A DNA stretch of 64,000 nucleotides from the IMG/VR virus record IMGVR_UViG_3300001798_000009, positions 1-64,000 of that record. The stretch is one strand, 5' to 3'. The notes beneath the pieces were generated by a model. That model worked only from the letters and a program-made list of their open reading frames with translations. It was not told the DNA's origin and did not search any database. The position numbers and the translations under genes are program-made. Every line of letters starts with the position of its first letter. Position 1 is the first letter of the stretch. Below are positions 1 to 7,924 of this stretch, one piece after another. Origin of the DNA: a virus.

Positions 1-29
1 GTGTCCCCGCCGCGCGCTGCCACGAATCT

Positions 30-1340
30 TTAGGCGACGAGGCCGACGATCCAGCGAGCGGTCTTGTTGCCCGTCGGCTTGTCGACGAACTTCACGACGA
101 GCTTGGCCTCGTCCTTCTGCGCCGTCTTCGCGGCCAGGTAGACGGCTTCCTGGTCGGTGTAGTACTTCACGACGGGGTCGCTGTCGTCCTTGATCGCGTA
201 GCAGTCTGGGTTGCCGTTGAAGTCCGCGGTGGCCGTTCCGGTCACCAGGAACGCCGCCTGCTGCTCCGTCGGCGCGGCCTCCGGGGCCTTGACCGCGAAG
301 ACGTCCACGGCCTTGGCCTCCTTGGCCGCGACCTTCTTCCAGGCGATCTCAGCCGCCGCCGCTTTGACCGCTTCGTCGCCGACCTGCAGGGCCAGCCAGG
401 CATCGAACTGTTCGTTTGAAACGCCCTGTTTCTTGGCGGCGTCGCGCGCCCACTTGATCTTCTCCGCCGGGAACGGCTGGTCCCCGCTCGGCGTCGGCGC
501 CGTGGCGTAGGTCTTCGGCTCGCCGGCCGGCTCGGCCGTCGTGTCGATGTAGCGCTTCGTTCCGTCCGCGCCGATGACGGCCTGGTCGTTGGCGACCATC
601 TCCTTGATGCGGGTTTCGAGCGGTCCCCAGGTTTGGAGTTCGTTCTTGACGATCGACTTGGCGCTCATGGCGTCGGCGCCGCTGCCCTCAGTCAAGAAAT
701 GCTCCTTGCCAGCGAGCCACGCCTTGACGGTCTTGACCTTCTCGAACTCCGGATCCTCGGCCCACTTCCCGCTGCCCTTCTGGAAGGACTTCGAGTAGCG
801 CAGGCCGTGCTCGACGCACTCCTTGGCCGACCAATAGAACTCGAAGGAGCCGCCGGTCAGGAGCTTGAAGTAGAAGTAGTAGCCCTGCACCCGACCGGAT
901 TTCTTTTTGCTCTCGTCCAGCTGGATGATGCCCTTGAACTTGTCGTAGCTGACGAGTTCGCCCTCGTAAACGTGCGCGAGGTGGATGCGCTCGTATTGGC
1001 CGGAGCGGTGCGCCAGCTGGATTAGGCCCTTCCACATGATCTGCCATTGCGCCACGAGGCGGTCGCCGTCCTTGTAGGGGACGACGCACGACTGCCCGAG
1101 GCTCGGCAGGATGCTCAGGTTAATCGACGCCGAGATTGCGCAGGCGGCGATGATGCTCTCGGGTTCGCATTCCTGGAGCGACTTGCTGCCGTTGTAGACG
1201 GTGAGGATGTTCTGCTGAAACGAACGCGCGTCCTTGCCGAGCATTTCCGCGAATCGCTGCTTGTTGTTCTCGTCGTTCAACAGTTCCGGCAGGGTCTTGC
1301 GCTTGGTCGTCAGGTCCTTCTTAGGCGCGTCGGTGGTCAT
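30..1340 (-). CDS. recT: RecT-family single-strand annealing protein
   Basis: 436 residues. Residues 30-230 have the RecT pattern: a leading segment with FQQN and SKSLQECEPESI, the helix AACAISASINLSILPSLGQ, then VVPYK and WQIMWKGLIQLA. RecT proteins bind single-stranded DNA and anneal homologous strands during phage recombination. The C-terminal 150 residues are Ala/Glu/Lys-rich and not part of the core. ATG at 1340 has GGAGA 7 bases upstream. No exonuclease partner (RecE, lambda Exo) lies beside it; the DUF2779 nuclease at 61.3-62.8 kb is a possible substitute. It is the last complete gene at the left edge, downstream of the HTH gene and promoter P1. Confidence 0.93.
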   Translation of the reverse strand: MTTDAPKKDLTTKRKTLPELLNDENNKQRFAEMLGKDARSFQQNILTVYNGSKSLQECEPESIIAACAISASINLSILPSLGQSCVVPYKDGDRLVAQWQIMWKGLIQLAHRSGQYERIHLAHVYEGELVSYDKFKGIIQLDESKKKSGRVQGYYFYFKLLTGGSFEFYWSAKECVEHGLRYSKSFQKGSGKWAEDPEFEKVKTVKAWLAGKEHFLTEGSGADAMSAKSIVKNELQTWGPLETRIKEMVANDQAVIGADGTKRYIDTTAEPAGEPKTYATAPTPSGDQPFPAEKIKWARDAAKKQGVSNEQFDAWLALQVGDEAVKAAAAEIAWKKVAAKEAKAVDVFAVKAPEAAPTEQQAAFLVTGTATADFNGNPDCYAIKDDSDPVVKYYTDQEAVYLAAKTAQKDEAKLVVKFVDKPTGNKTARWIVGLVA

Positions 1341-1384
1341 TGATGTCTCCTGGTGGCGGCGTGTCCGACAGAAAACGGCGCGGC

Positions 1385-1585
1385 TTACTTCGCCGGCTTG
1401 ACGACGCCGACCTCGACGAGCTTCTGCTTGAGCAGAGGCGACGGCGCGTGGTGGCGGTTGAGGATGCGGCTGAGGGTGCTCGAGTTGACTCCCCAGGATA
1501 CGCCGACCTTTTCTTGGCCTCCGTGGGCGTCGATGTATTTTTGAAGGCGTCCGATCTCGGGCGGTAACAGCTTCGGGCGGTTCAT
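1385..1585 (-). CDS. Small Cro/XRE-like helix-turn-helix protein
   Basis: 66 residues from ATG at 1585, which has AGGAG 6 bases upstream; a longer reading frame would run into the promoter. Residues 20-50 (GGQEKVGVSWGVNSSTLSRILNR) look like a Cro/CI-type DNA-binding helix-turn-helix. It is the first gene after promoter P1 and precedes recT. As the only tiny HTH regulator seen, sitting under one of six promoters with a shared palindrome, it is the best candidate to bind that palindrome. That assignment is inference. Confidence 0.75.
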   Translation of the reverse strand: MNRPKLLPPEIGRLQKYIDAHGGQEKVGVSWGVNSSTLSRILNRHHAPSPLLKQKLVEVGVVKPAK

Positions 1586-1613
1586 ATAATCTCCTAGTTT
1601 ACGGTATCGATGG

Positions 1614-1642
1614 AGTATGGCACTTGTGGGGGCATTTGTCAA
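1614..1642 (-). promoter_or_regulatory. Promoter P1 of the shared-operator family
   Basis: On the minus strand: TTGACA at 1642-1637, a 17-base spacer, CATACT at 1619-1614. The start of transcription would fall about 22 bases before the HTH gene's ATG. The spacer holds two TGCC half sites, the second overlapping the -10 box. Five other promoters in the window share this spacing. Confidence 0.75.
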
Positions 1643-2811
1643 CATGGCGCTCCGATAATGACGAGCTTCTGCTTGGCGCGGGTGACGGCGGTGTACAGCC
1701 AGCGGCGCTTTTCTTCGTCGGTTTTCATATGGTCGGTTTCCTCGATCACGACGACGTTTTCAAATTCAGCGCCTTGCGCCTTGTGCGTCGTGATCCCATA
1801 GGCCCAGTCGAACAAGCCGCCGAGTTCCTGCCACGGCATGTCCTCGGTCGCCTGCAATGTCTTGCCTGCGCCGAACTGCGCCCGCAACGCGTCGCCGGCC
1901 CAAGTCACGCCGGCGTCGGGGAAGTTTATAATCGCCTCGGCGTGCGTCGCGCGCTCCGCCTTCTTCCAAGAAGCCAGGATGCCCACCATTCCGTTATAGG
2001 TCCCGGCGTCGCGGTCGTTCTTGAGCGCGATGATCGGCTCGCCCACCTGCGGTTCCGCCTCGAGGTGGCCGCACCGCTTGCGCAGGAGGCGGTTGATGCG
2101 TCCGCGGGTGCGGTTGGTGGCGCACAGGACCACGCCGGCCTTTGGGTCGCGCAGGCGGTCGAGGATGCTGGCGTCGGTCGTTTTGTATACGCCGGGGCCG
2201 TACGCGCCGACCGGAATCTTGCCGTCGAGGCGGGCCATCATCGACAGGCGGATGATCGGGCTGTCCTCCGCTTGGCGGTGGATCTTCTCGAGGCGCAGGT
2301 CGGGGTTCTTCATGAGGTTGAGCGCGCCGTTAATCGGCGGCAGCTGGCCGTGGTCGCCAACGGCCAGGATCGGGATGCCATATGAAGATAGGTCCTTGAG
2401 CAACGGCTCGTCGACCATGCTGGCTTCGTCGAGGACGAACAGGCCGTAGGCCATCTCGCTGCGCGGGCGCCGCCGCCAACGCACTCCGCCGCTCGGGAGG
2501 CGTACGGCTTCATACAGGAGGCCGTGGAGGGTGCCGCAGTAGTCGCCGCCGTCTTCGTCCAAGACGCGAGCTGCCTCGAGCTTGAGGCGCAGTCCGTGCG
2601 CCGCCTTGCCCGTGAAGCAGGCGAAAGCGATCGCCAGATGCTCGTCGCGCTTCTTGAGCGTCCGCGCGATTGCGCCGAGGGTCGTGCTTTTGCCCGTGCC
2701 AGCGTAGCCGCCCAACGTCATCAGCTTGCCGCTCCGGCTTCGAAGCCAATCGACAACGGTGTCGTGGGCGCGCTTCTGGTCGGCGGACAGGTCGAGCGTC
2801 GTCCCGCTCAC
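1639..2811 (-). CDS. Dda/RecD-like SF1B DNA helicase
   Basis: 390 residues from GTG at 2811, preceded by GGAG and overlapping the stop of the upstream 51-residue gene (GTGA). Walker A GGYAGTGKST at 34-43, Walker B FVLDEAS at 125-131, motif III VGDHGQLPP near 151-159, and C-terminal motifs GITTHKAQG and YTAVTRAKQK. This set is diagnostic of 5'-3' helicases of the RecD/Dda group, which remodel forks and replication intermediates. The same frame stays open another 345 bases upstream, but that part is Arg-rich and overlaps two small genes, so GTG is preferred. It lies next to the recT unit, as expected for a replication/recombination block. Confidence 0.92.
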   Translation of the reverse strand: MSGTTLDLSADQKRAHDTVVDWLRSRSGKLMTLGGYAGTGKSTTLGAIARTLKKRDEHLAIAFACFTGKAAHGLRLKLEAARVLDEDGGDYCGTLHGLLYEAVRLPSGGVRWRRRPRSEMAYGLFVLDEASMVDEPLLKDLSSYGIPILAVGDHGQLPPINGALNLMKNPDLRLEKIHRQAEDSPIIRLSMMARLDGKIPVGAYGPGVYKTTDASILDRLRDPKAGVVLCATNRTRGRINRLLRKRCGHLEAEPQVGEPIIALKNDRDAGTYNGMVGILASWKKAERATHAEAIINFPDAGVTWAGDALRAQFGAGKTLQATEDMPWQELGGLFDWAYGITTHKAQGAEFENVVVIEETDHMKTDEEKRRWLYTAVTRAKQKLVIIGAPC

Positions 2812-2963
2812 GGATGCTCCACGAGTCCGTCGCGGTAGTAGTCGACGAGGCCGCACCGGCACCGGAGGCGCGTGCGCCAAGAGAGCTTTGGCGTCATCAC
2901 GATGTCGGTCGTCCGAAAGACGAAATGCCGACCCGTCAGCCAACAGATGAAGCGCATGATCAT
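2808..2963 (-). CDS. 51-residue hypothetical protein
   Basis: Small gene chained between the 75-residue membrane protein and the helicase: its ATG (2963) overlaps the upstream stop (ATGA) and its TGA overlaps the helicase GTG (GTGA). The product is basic and has three cysteines (ICWL, CRCG), perhaps a metal site. No family recognised. The case for it is the perfect double overlap in an operon built that way throughout. Confidence 0.6.
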   Translation of the reverse strand: MIMRFICWLTGRHFVFRTTDIVMTPKLSWRTRLRCRCGLVDYYRDGLVEHP

Positions 2964-3187
2964 AGCCGTTCCACGTAGAAGCCGTTACGCTTGCGTTCCA
3001 AGTTGAGCAGGAGTACGAGCGCGAATATGGCCGCGCCAGCGAGCGGGCGCGTGACAACGACGACGAGCCAAGTGATATACCAAGCCAGCCGCGCGGCGGT
3101 GCCGATCCGATGGTGGGCCTTGTGCTTGCGCGGCCGCACGAGCGGAGCGGGGCCACGACCGAACTTGGGGCCGCAGCTCGTTTTCAT
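2960..3187 (-). CDS. Small membrane protein, 75 residues
   Basis: A basic, Pro-rich N-terminus (about 30 residues) is followed by a long hydrophobic stretch, about residues 33-62, that could form one long or two short membrane segments (ITWLVVVV and AAIFALVLLL), ending in a basic tail. Start overlaps the stop of the upstream gene. Function unknown; it belongs to the small-gene string before the helicase. Confidence 0.65.
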   Translation of the reverse strand: MKTSCGPKFGRGPAPLVRPRKHKAHHRIGTAARLAWYITWLVVVVTRPLAGAAIFALVLLLNLERKRNGFYVERL

Positions 3188-3459
3188 TGCGCGCCCTCCG
3201 GGCTTATCGGAACGCTCGGCATGTCGCGCAGGAAGGCAAGGCGGCCGTATTCCATGGCGATCTGGCCGTCTACTTCCTGCAGGATGCTCAATGCGGCGAG
3301 GATGCTGTCGCGCTCGACGCCTGTTACGCTTTCGAGCTTGTCGTGCATGCGCAACACACCGAGGCGAGCGCTATGGAAGCTGGCGTGGGCGGCGCGGAGG
3401 TTCTTCATGGCCTGGCTCTCGACGGTCAGTTCTTCTGGGGCGACGGCGGGGTTGGTCAT
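3184..3459 (-). CDS. Hypothetical protein, 91 residues
   Basis: Start chosen at ATG 3459 because it has AGGAG 9 bases upstream; the frame is open further but that overlaps the upstream gene and looks like shadow sequence. The product is helical and acidic, with regular Leu/Ala spacing (residues 20-75) suggesting helical hairpins. No family recognised. It overlaps its neighbours by 4 bases on each side. Confidence 0.65.
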   Translation of the reverse strand: MTNPAVAPEELTVESQAMKNLRAAHASFHSARLGVLRMHDKLESVTGVERDSILAALSILQEVDGQIAMEYGRLAFLRDMPSVPISPEGAQ

Positions 3460-3668
3460 TTTTGGCTCCTTGATGTTCTGGTCTTTTTGGCTTCCGTCTT
3501 CATGGTGAGCGTGACGACTTCGTGGCCATGGACCTTGGCCCATCGTCGGGCCTCTGCGACCATGGTGAAGCCCAAGGCCTCGCCTCGTCCGGGGCCGGTT
3601 CCGACGCGGTAGATGCCCCACGTGGTCGGCGGGAGGCAATCGTTTTTTACGATGTAGACTTGGGCCAT
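3456..3668 (-). CDS. Hypothetical protein, 70 residues
   Basis: ATG at 3668, one base after the previous gene's stop. The sequence starts MAQVYIVKNDCLPPTTWGIYRV, looks like a small alpha/beta fold, and ends in a basic tail. No recognised family. Second gene of the operon read from promoter P2. Confidence 0.6.
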   Translation of the reverse strand: MAQVYIVKNDCLPPTTWGIYRVGTGPGRGEALGFTMVAEARRWAKVHGHEVVTLTMKTEAKKTRTSRSQK

Positions 3669-3669
3669 G

Positions 3670-3912
3670 TTAGCGGCCCGCCTTGGCCGCGTATTGGTGG
3701 GTGATGCGTTCGGCGGTGCCGCACGTCTTGTAGCCGCTCCGGTTGTTCGCGTGGCTGTTGAAGCCGGCGTGTCCGGCGGTTATGAACCACCGGCCGTTCG
3801 GGCCCTGCTTCACGGCCTGGTCGCAGGGCTTGCGACAGACGGCTTCGCAGGTGGACTTCAGGTGGTCGTTGGCTCGGTAGGCGGCGAGGTGCTGGTTGAT
3901 CTCGTTCTTCAT
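3670..3912 (-). CDS. Small Cys-rich protein, first gene after promoter P2
   Basis: 80 residues from ATG at 3912 (MKNEINQHL), with GAGAGG before a run of seven A. Four cysteines, three of them clustered as C-x3-C-x3-C near residues 22-30, and several histidines suggest a metal-binding fold. It is the first gene after a textbook promoter, and its leader resembles those after P3 and P4. Confidence 0.7.
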   Translation of the reverse strand: MKNEINQHLAAYRANDHLKSTCEAVCRKPCDQAVKQGPNGRWFITAGHAGFNSHANNRSGYKTCGTAERITHQYAAKAGR

Positions 3913-3954
3913 TTTTTTGTGACCTCTCAGGTGCGTCTTGATCCTTCTGAACAA

Positions 3955-3983
3955 AGTATAAAGGATGCCATGGCACTTGTCAA
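3955..3983 (-). promoter_or_regulatory. Promoter P2, near-consensus with palindromic operator
   Basis: TTGACA (3983-3978), exactly 17 bases, TATACT (3960-3955): nearly perfect sigma-70 boxes on the minus strand. The spacer holds the 10-base palindrome TGCCATGGCA. The leader between the -10 box and the next gene carries CAAGACGCACCTG, matching 12 of 13 bases in the P4 leader. Confidence 0.85.
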
Positions 3984-4023
3984 GTGCTATTTTCTTCGTC
4001 TGGGAAGTCGCGCGTGGCGCGGG

Positions 4024-4254
4024 TTATTTATTCAAGCGAGGTTGAAATCGACGGCGGTTGTGCTTGCTGGCCAGGTGCGCCGCCGCGCGGGCGGCGGGTT
4101 CGGTGGGCTGGGCCAACGCGGCCAGGAGGCCGACGGCGCCAGCGCTTAGGACGATCAGCTGGGCGGGCGTGTAGCGGGCCGGGATGCCGCGCTCCTCGCT
4201 GCCGACGTAGCGCGTCAAGTCGAAGGGGCGCAGGGGGCTGGGTCGTTTCTTCAT
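4024..4254 (-). CDS. Small protein with one membrane segment
   Basis: 76 residues. N-terminus MKKRPSPLRPFDLTRYVG, then a hydrophobic stretch at about 32-52 (AQLIVLSAGAVGLLAALA) and a basic C-terminus. ATG overlaps the phosphoesterase stop (ATGA). It is the last gene of the unit that begins upstream with the tail and lysis genes; promoter P2 lies just downstream. Function unknown. Confidence 0.6.
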   Translation of the reverse strand: MKKRPSPLRPFDLTRYVGSEERGIPARYTPAQLIVLSAGAVGLLAALAQPTEPAARAAAHLASKHNRRRFQPRLNK

Positions 4255-5171
4255 ATCTCGCAGGTTAGGTCAGCGCGGAAGTTTTGATTCGGATCCTCAA
4301 CACGGGATGACTTCCGGATATTGAAGTGGGCCTTGCCCCAGCCCATCGAGGTGGGCCGCATCATCTCCATCTCGACGTAGTCTGGCTCCTCCTCGCCGAT
4401 GACGTAGCCGCGCGTCATCGAGCCGATGTTGAGCAAGCCGATGGTAGAGGACTTCAGCGAACGCGTCATGCCGCTGCGTTGCATCCGGGGTCCAAGGCGG
4501 ACGATCTTGCCGGCGACCAGCTTGCAGTCGTGCGCGCGGATCAGCAGGTCAGCCTCGGCCCAGCGGGCGGTCGTCTCGAGCTTGTTGAGCGCCGAGGCCA
4601 GCGTCTGGCCGCCGCCGACGCCGTGCTGGATATGGATCATCTGCAGGACGCTCTGGTGATTGCTTTTCATCTCGATCACCAGCTGAATCCACGCGGACAT
4701 GATCCCGAGGTAGGGGACTTTTCGCTTGGTCATCCGCCCGAGCTCGTCGCAGATGTAGCGCGCTGAGTTGACGTACTTGACGCCCTTCTCATCCTCGACG
4801 CGGACGTAGCTCCAATGGTGGCCGGCCAGGACGCCGATGATGCCGTGCTTCGTGGACGCCAGCGGCAGGAGCATTGGGATCACCTTGTCGTCGACGAAGA
4901 ACTTCTTATCGCGGGCGTCGGCGTCGAGGACTTCAGGCCGGCCGGCAAAGGCGGCTTTGCGCATGATCCGGGTGGTCGGCCGGTCGTCGTCGGTCAGGTC
5001 GCCAAGGACGACGGACATGCCGCCGGTGGGATCGTCGACGATGTCCTTGAGCTTGCGCCGCATCAGCGTCTCGTCGGAAGACTTGGAGCCGTACTGCAAG
5101 TCAGCCAGCGCGTGCAGGGTGACGCGACCGGGACCGGGTATGGTCACGATGGATCGTCCGATGTCCGCCAT
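4251..5171 (-). CDS. Calcineurin-like metallophosphoesterase
   Basis: 306 residues. Motifs in order: H20-A-L-A-D24-L-Q26 (usual D-x-H), VVLGDLTD at 54-61 (GDxxD), GVLAGHHW at 113-120 (GNHD/E position), H180-I-Q-H183, and IRAH214DCK (GHxH position). This spacing is that of two-metal phosphoesterases; the His-for-Asn change in GNH and the weak last motif are unusual. Substrate unknown: a nucleotide, nucleic-acid end, or phosphosugar are possible. It sits at the junction of the lysis genes and the left early block. Confidence 0.7.
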   Translation of the reverse strand: MADIGRSIVTIPGPGRVTLHALADLQYGSKSSDETLMRRKLKDIVDDPTGGMSVVLGDLTDDDRPTTRIMRKAAFAGRPEVLDADARDKKFFVDDKVIPMLLPLASTKHGIIGVLAGHHWSYVRVEDEKGVKYVNSARYICDELGRMTKRKVPYLGIMSAWIQLVIEMKSNHQSVLQMIHIQHGVGGGQTLASALNKLETTARWAEADLLIRAHDCKLVAGKIVRLGPRMQRSGMTRSLKSSTIGLLNIGSMTRGYVIGEEEPDYVEMEMMRPTSMGWGKAHFNIRKSSRVEDPNQNFRADLTCEI

Positions 5172-5198
5172 AAAGGTGGCCTCCTTTCTTTGCGCGCG

Positions 5199-5747
5199 TT
5201 AAGCGGCAGGCGGCACGTCGGACTGCGTTTGCGGCACGATCGCGGCTATTTCCACTATTTCAGCGTTCAGTTGTAGGTCGATGGCGTCCCCGCCCTTGCG
5301 CGCGAGCGCGGCCCACTGCGCGGCGCTGCCGAGAGGCATGCCGCCGACCCGCGCGTGCGCGTTGGCCCAGGCCCCGAAGGCGTCGTAGACCTCCTGGCCC
5401 TCGCCGGCGTCCGGCACCTCGGCCTCAAGGAAGACGACAGCGGCGTGGAGGAACTTTGCGCGGTGCGGCTTCTCGCGCCACCAGGGCGACGCCTTGGCCT
5501 CCTCGAAGACCTTGCGCAGCTTGCCGACCACGATGCCGGGGACGAAGCGGCCGGCCAACATGAAGGAAATTCCGAATAGTACGGTTCCACCAAGGCCCAT
5601 GCCAACGGCAGCTACGTTGGCCTTGGCGACGTCCAACAGGCCGGTGGTGCCATCGGCAGCGTGCAGGATGATGGGAAGGAGCAGGAAGGCGAGCGCGGCC
5701 GGGGCGCGTAGGCCGAGCCAGGCGAGGGCTTTGAGCAGTCGGTTCAT
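5199..5747 (-). CDS. Two-segment membrane protein, holin candidate
   Basis: 182 residues. Hydrophobic segments at about 8-29 (ending HAADG, which could also be a signal peptide) and 45-72 (VGMGLGGTVLFGISFML...), then a soluble 110-residue Ala/Glu-rich domain. The gene lies two places downstream of the amidase, so a holin role is possible, but the soluble domain is large for a holin. No sequence family recognised. Confidence 0.5.
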   Translation of the reverse strand: MNRLLKALAWLGLRAPAALAFLLLPIILHAADGTTGLLDVAKANVAAVGMGLGGTVLFGISFMLAGRFVPGIVVGKLRKVFEEAKASPWWREKPHRAKFLHAAVVFLEAEVPDAGEGQEVYDAFGAWANAHARVGGMPLGSAAQWAALARKGGDAIDLQLNAEIVEIAAIVPQTQSDVPPAA

Positions 5748-5779
5748 GGCAGATGCTCCTTTACGAATTTTTACAATTT

Positions 5780-6295
5780 TTACTGCTTTGCGCCGAACCG
5801 GAGCTCACCACCCACGAAGACGCGGAAGTATCCTTTGAAGTTGTCCTGCGGCGCCAAGACCCACGCCGGCCCCATGGACACCGTGACGTCGTTCCCACTG
5901 AGCGCCACGGACCCAAGGCTCTGCTTGAGGTTCCCGAAGGAGCCCTCGGCCGTGACGGCCTGTAGGCCTTTGAGCAGGAGGCTCTTGGCGATCGGGGCGA
6001 CGTTGAAGACCGGCCCGACGGCCACCTTTATGCTGCCGCCGTTGAACAGGCCGCCCACGGCGAGCGGCGTCCAGTCCGTGCAGACGATGGACGGCAGGCC
6101 GCAGCCGTCCTCGGTGGAGTGGGTCAGGAGCGCGACGGCGGTGCCGCCCTCGCTCGAGCCGACTTCCTCGACGTCCAAGTAGCCGCCGGCGATGAAGTGC
6201 GGGCGGGACAGGTCGATCGGGCGCAGGTACGGGTTCGCGGCGGCGGGCAGGGCGACGGCGAGCATCAGCATCAGGGCGCGGGTGAGTCGGGTCAT
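5780..6295 (-). CDS. Exported protein of the lysis region
   Basis: 171 residues with a clear signal peptide (MTRLTRALMLMLAVALPAAA, cleavage near residue 20). The mature part is rich in Gly/Val beta strands and ends FRVFVGGELRFGAK, resembling an outer-membrane strand end. ATG overlaps the amidase stop. A spanin-like or periplasmic role would fit its place beside the endolysin, but no motif shows it. Confidence 0.6.
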   Translation of the reverse strand: MTRLTRALMLMLAVALPAAANPYLRPIDLSRPHFIAGGYLDVEEVGSSEGGTAVALLTHSTEDGCGLPSIVCTDWTPLAVGGLFNGGSIKVAVGPVFNVAPIAKSLLLKGLQAVTAEGSFGNLKQSLGSVALSGNDVTVSMGPAWVLAPQDNFKGYFRVFVGGELRFGAKQ

Positions 6296-6963
6296 GCGAT
6301 TCCTCCGGGGCGGCTCAGGTGTACAGCCAGCGACGTCCTAAAGAGTGGCCATGGGAAGTTGCGCGGGTCCGTCTTCCGGCCTGGGTCCACGTCCTCGTGG
6401 CCGACCACCTGCTCGGCGGTCATGTTGTTCTGGCGGCAGGTGCGCAGGGCCAGCCAGAGGCAGACGGACAGCTGCATGGGGGTGTAGGGGTCGAGGCCGT
6501 CGTTCTTGTTCTCGATCTCGACCCCGATGGACCGACCGTTGATGTTGCCGCGGCCACGCCAGGACGACGGCTTCTCCTTCGTCCCGCCGGCGTGGTAGGC
6601 GACGTCGTTGATCCCGACCGTCTGCACAACGTGGCCGGCCTTGCTGACCGTGTAGTGGGCGGAGACGAGCGTGTCGTCCTTGGCCGTGAGCCAGGCGACC
6701 GCGCTCAGGAACGAGCCCTCGGTGCAGTGCAGGACCATGAGGTCGATCTTGCGCGCGACGTCGCCGTTGCTACGGAAGTCGGGGCTCTGCTCAAAGCGCG
6801 ACGTGACCGGCGGCTTAGGATTGATGATGACGTATGCCTCTGGTGTCATAAAAGTGTGTACGTTTTTATGACTATCCGGAGCGACAGGAGGGTTGAGGGC
6901 GGCAAGGCGGCTGTCGCGCGTGCTGCCGAGCCACGCAGCCAGCCAGTTGAACATGGCCATCAA
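6292..6963 (-). CDS. N-acetylmuramoyl-L-alanine amidase (endolysin)
   Basis: 223 residues, Amidase_2 type. Zinc-site residues are H79 (VLHCTEG), H189 (VGHEDVDPGRKTDP) and D199 in the cysteine position of T7 lysozyme; SAHYTVSKAGHVVQTV (101-116) and YHAGG are also typical. It cleaves the bond between muramic acid and the stem peptide of peptidoglycan. There is no classical signal peptide, so release would depend on a holin. The N-terminal 65 residues before the catalytic domain are not recognised. Confidence 0.93.
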   Translation of the reverse strand: MMAMFNWLAAWLGSTRDSRLAALNPPVAPDSHKNVHTFMTPEAYVIINPKPPVTSRFEQSPDFRSNGDVARKIDLMVLHCTEGSFLSAVAWLTAKDDTLVSAHYTVSKAGHVVQTVGINDVAYHAGGTKEKPSSWRGRGNINGRSIGVEIENKNDGLDPYTPMQLSVCLWLALRTCRQNNMTAEQVVGHEDVDPGRKTDPRNFPWPLFRTSLAVHLSRPGGIA

Positions 6964-7232
6964 ATGAATGAGCCCTTGTCGTACGCCAACAGGTCAGCTT
7001 TTCCGTGCTGGATATTGCCGTCGACGTCCACCTTCGCTTCGCCGCCGTCCTTGAGAGGCACGGTGACGCCGCCGGAGTAGCGCATGGTCCCGTCTTCGAG
7101 ACGCTCGAAGACGCCGATGGCCAGCAGGGCGGCTTCGAACGCAGCGTCGTTGTCGATACGGAACGGCTGGCGACCGGTGTAGGTCACAGACTTGTCGCCT
7201 ATCTTGCAGGTCATCAGTTGGATAAATTTCAT
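6960..7232 (-). CDS. Hypothetical protein, 90 residues
   Basis: ATG at 7232 shares bases with the preceding TAA (TAATG). A small beta-rich protein (GDKSVTYTGRQPFRID) between the tail-fibre-region genes and the amidase. No family recognised; a minor structural or lysis-associated role is possible from position only. Confidence 0.6.
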   Translation of the reverse strand: MKFIQLMTCKIGDKSVTYTGRQPFRIDNDAAFEAALLAIGVFERLEDGTMRYSGGVTVPLKDGGEAKVDVDGNIQHGKADLLAYDKGSFI

Positions 7233-7924
7233 TAGGGTATCTTCGAGTAGCGCACACTGATGGCCCGGCTGTTTCCGTCGCCGGACGTCGCCTCGATCAG
7301 CAGCGTGGATGTGAAGCGTATCTCGAGCGGGTGGCCGGCATCGCCGGCGTCGGTGCTGGCGGTTGTTTCTATATTACCGTTGGCGCGCATAGCGTAGAAG
7401 CGGTTATTCGTTAGCGCGCCTGACGTGTCGTCGATGATCAGCGTGCCGTCGACAGTAACCTTGATCCGGCAGGTGCTGCTGCCGCCGGCGGTGTCGATCC
7501 AGATGGCGTGTACGACGCCGCGCGTCGTTGCGGACAAACTTAGGATGGTGGCGAAGGACCCGGTTAGGCCGCTGTTCACCGTCACGATCGCTTGGGACTG
7601 AAACATTTGGACTCCGTCGACGTACTGCTTGGTGGCGACCCCGAGCGCGTTCGAGGGGTCTGCCGGCACGCGCACCTCGGTCCCGCTCTCGCCGAGTTGG
7701 ACGACGTTGCTCGCGTCGAGCAAGATCAGCTTCTTGTACGTCGAGCCGGCGGCGATCTCGCCTTTGACGCCGAACGTGTTGTCGAACTGCAGGAAGTTCG
7801 GCATGTCCGCGGCCGCCGTGAGCAAGTTGTTGAAGACCTTGTCGTTCTCGGCGAGCTGGTCCATGAGCTGATGCGTCAGCAAGAGCCGGTAGACGAACGT
7901 GCTGCTAAGGTCGGTGTATGCTAT
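7232..7924 (-). CDS. Tail fibre/collar-type protein with apparent ATA start
   Basis: About 230 residues if read from ATA at 7924. The frame has no ATG, GTG or TTG near the upstream gene's stop, but GGAGG lies 8 bases before ATA, and the protein would begin (M)AYTDLSSTF, a typical phage structural start. ATA overlaps the preceding TAG (ATAG), mirroring the ATGA overlaps elsewhere. The first in-frame ATG encodes MDQLAEND, about 20 residues later, with no good binding site. The middle holds GVATKQYVDGVQ, common in collar and fibre proteins; the C-terminal half is beta-rich and Ser/Thr-rich. Confidence 0.7.
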   Translation of the reverse strand: MAYTDLSSTFVYRLLLTHQLMDQLAENDKVFNNLLTAAADMPNFLQFDNTFGVKGEIAAGSTYKKLILLDASNVVQLGESGTEVRVPADPSNALGVATKQYVDGVQMFQSQAIVTVNSGLTGSFATILSLSATTRGVVHAIWIDTAGGSSTCRIKVTVDGTLIIDDTSGALTNNRFYAMRANGNIETTASTDAGDAGHPLEIRFTSTLLIEATSGDGNSRAISVRYSKIP

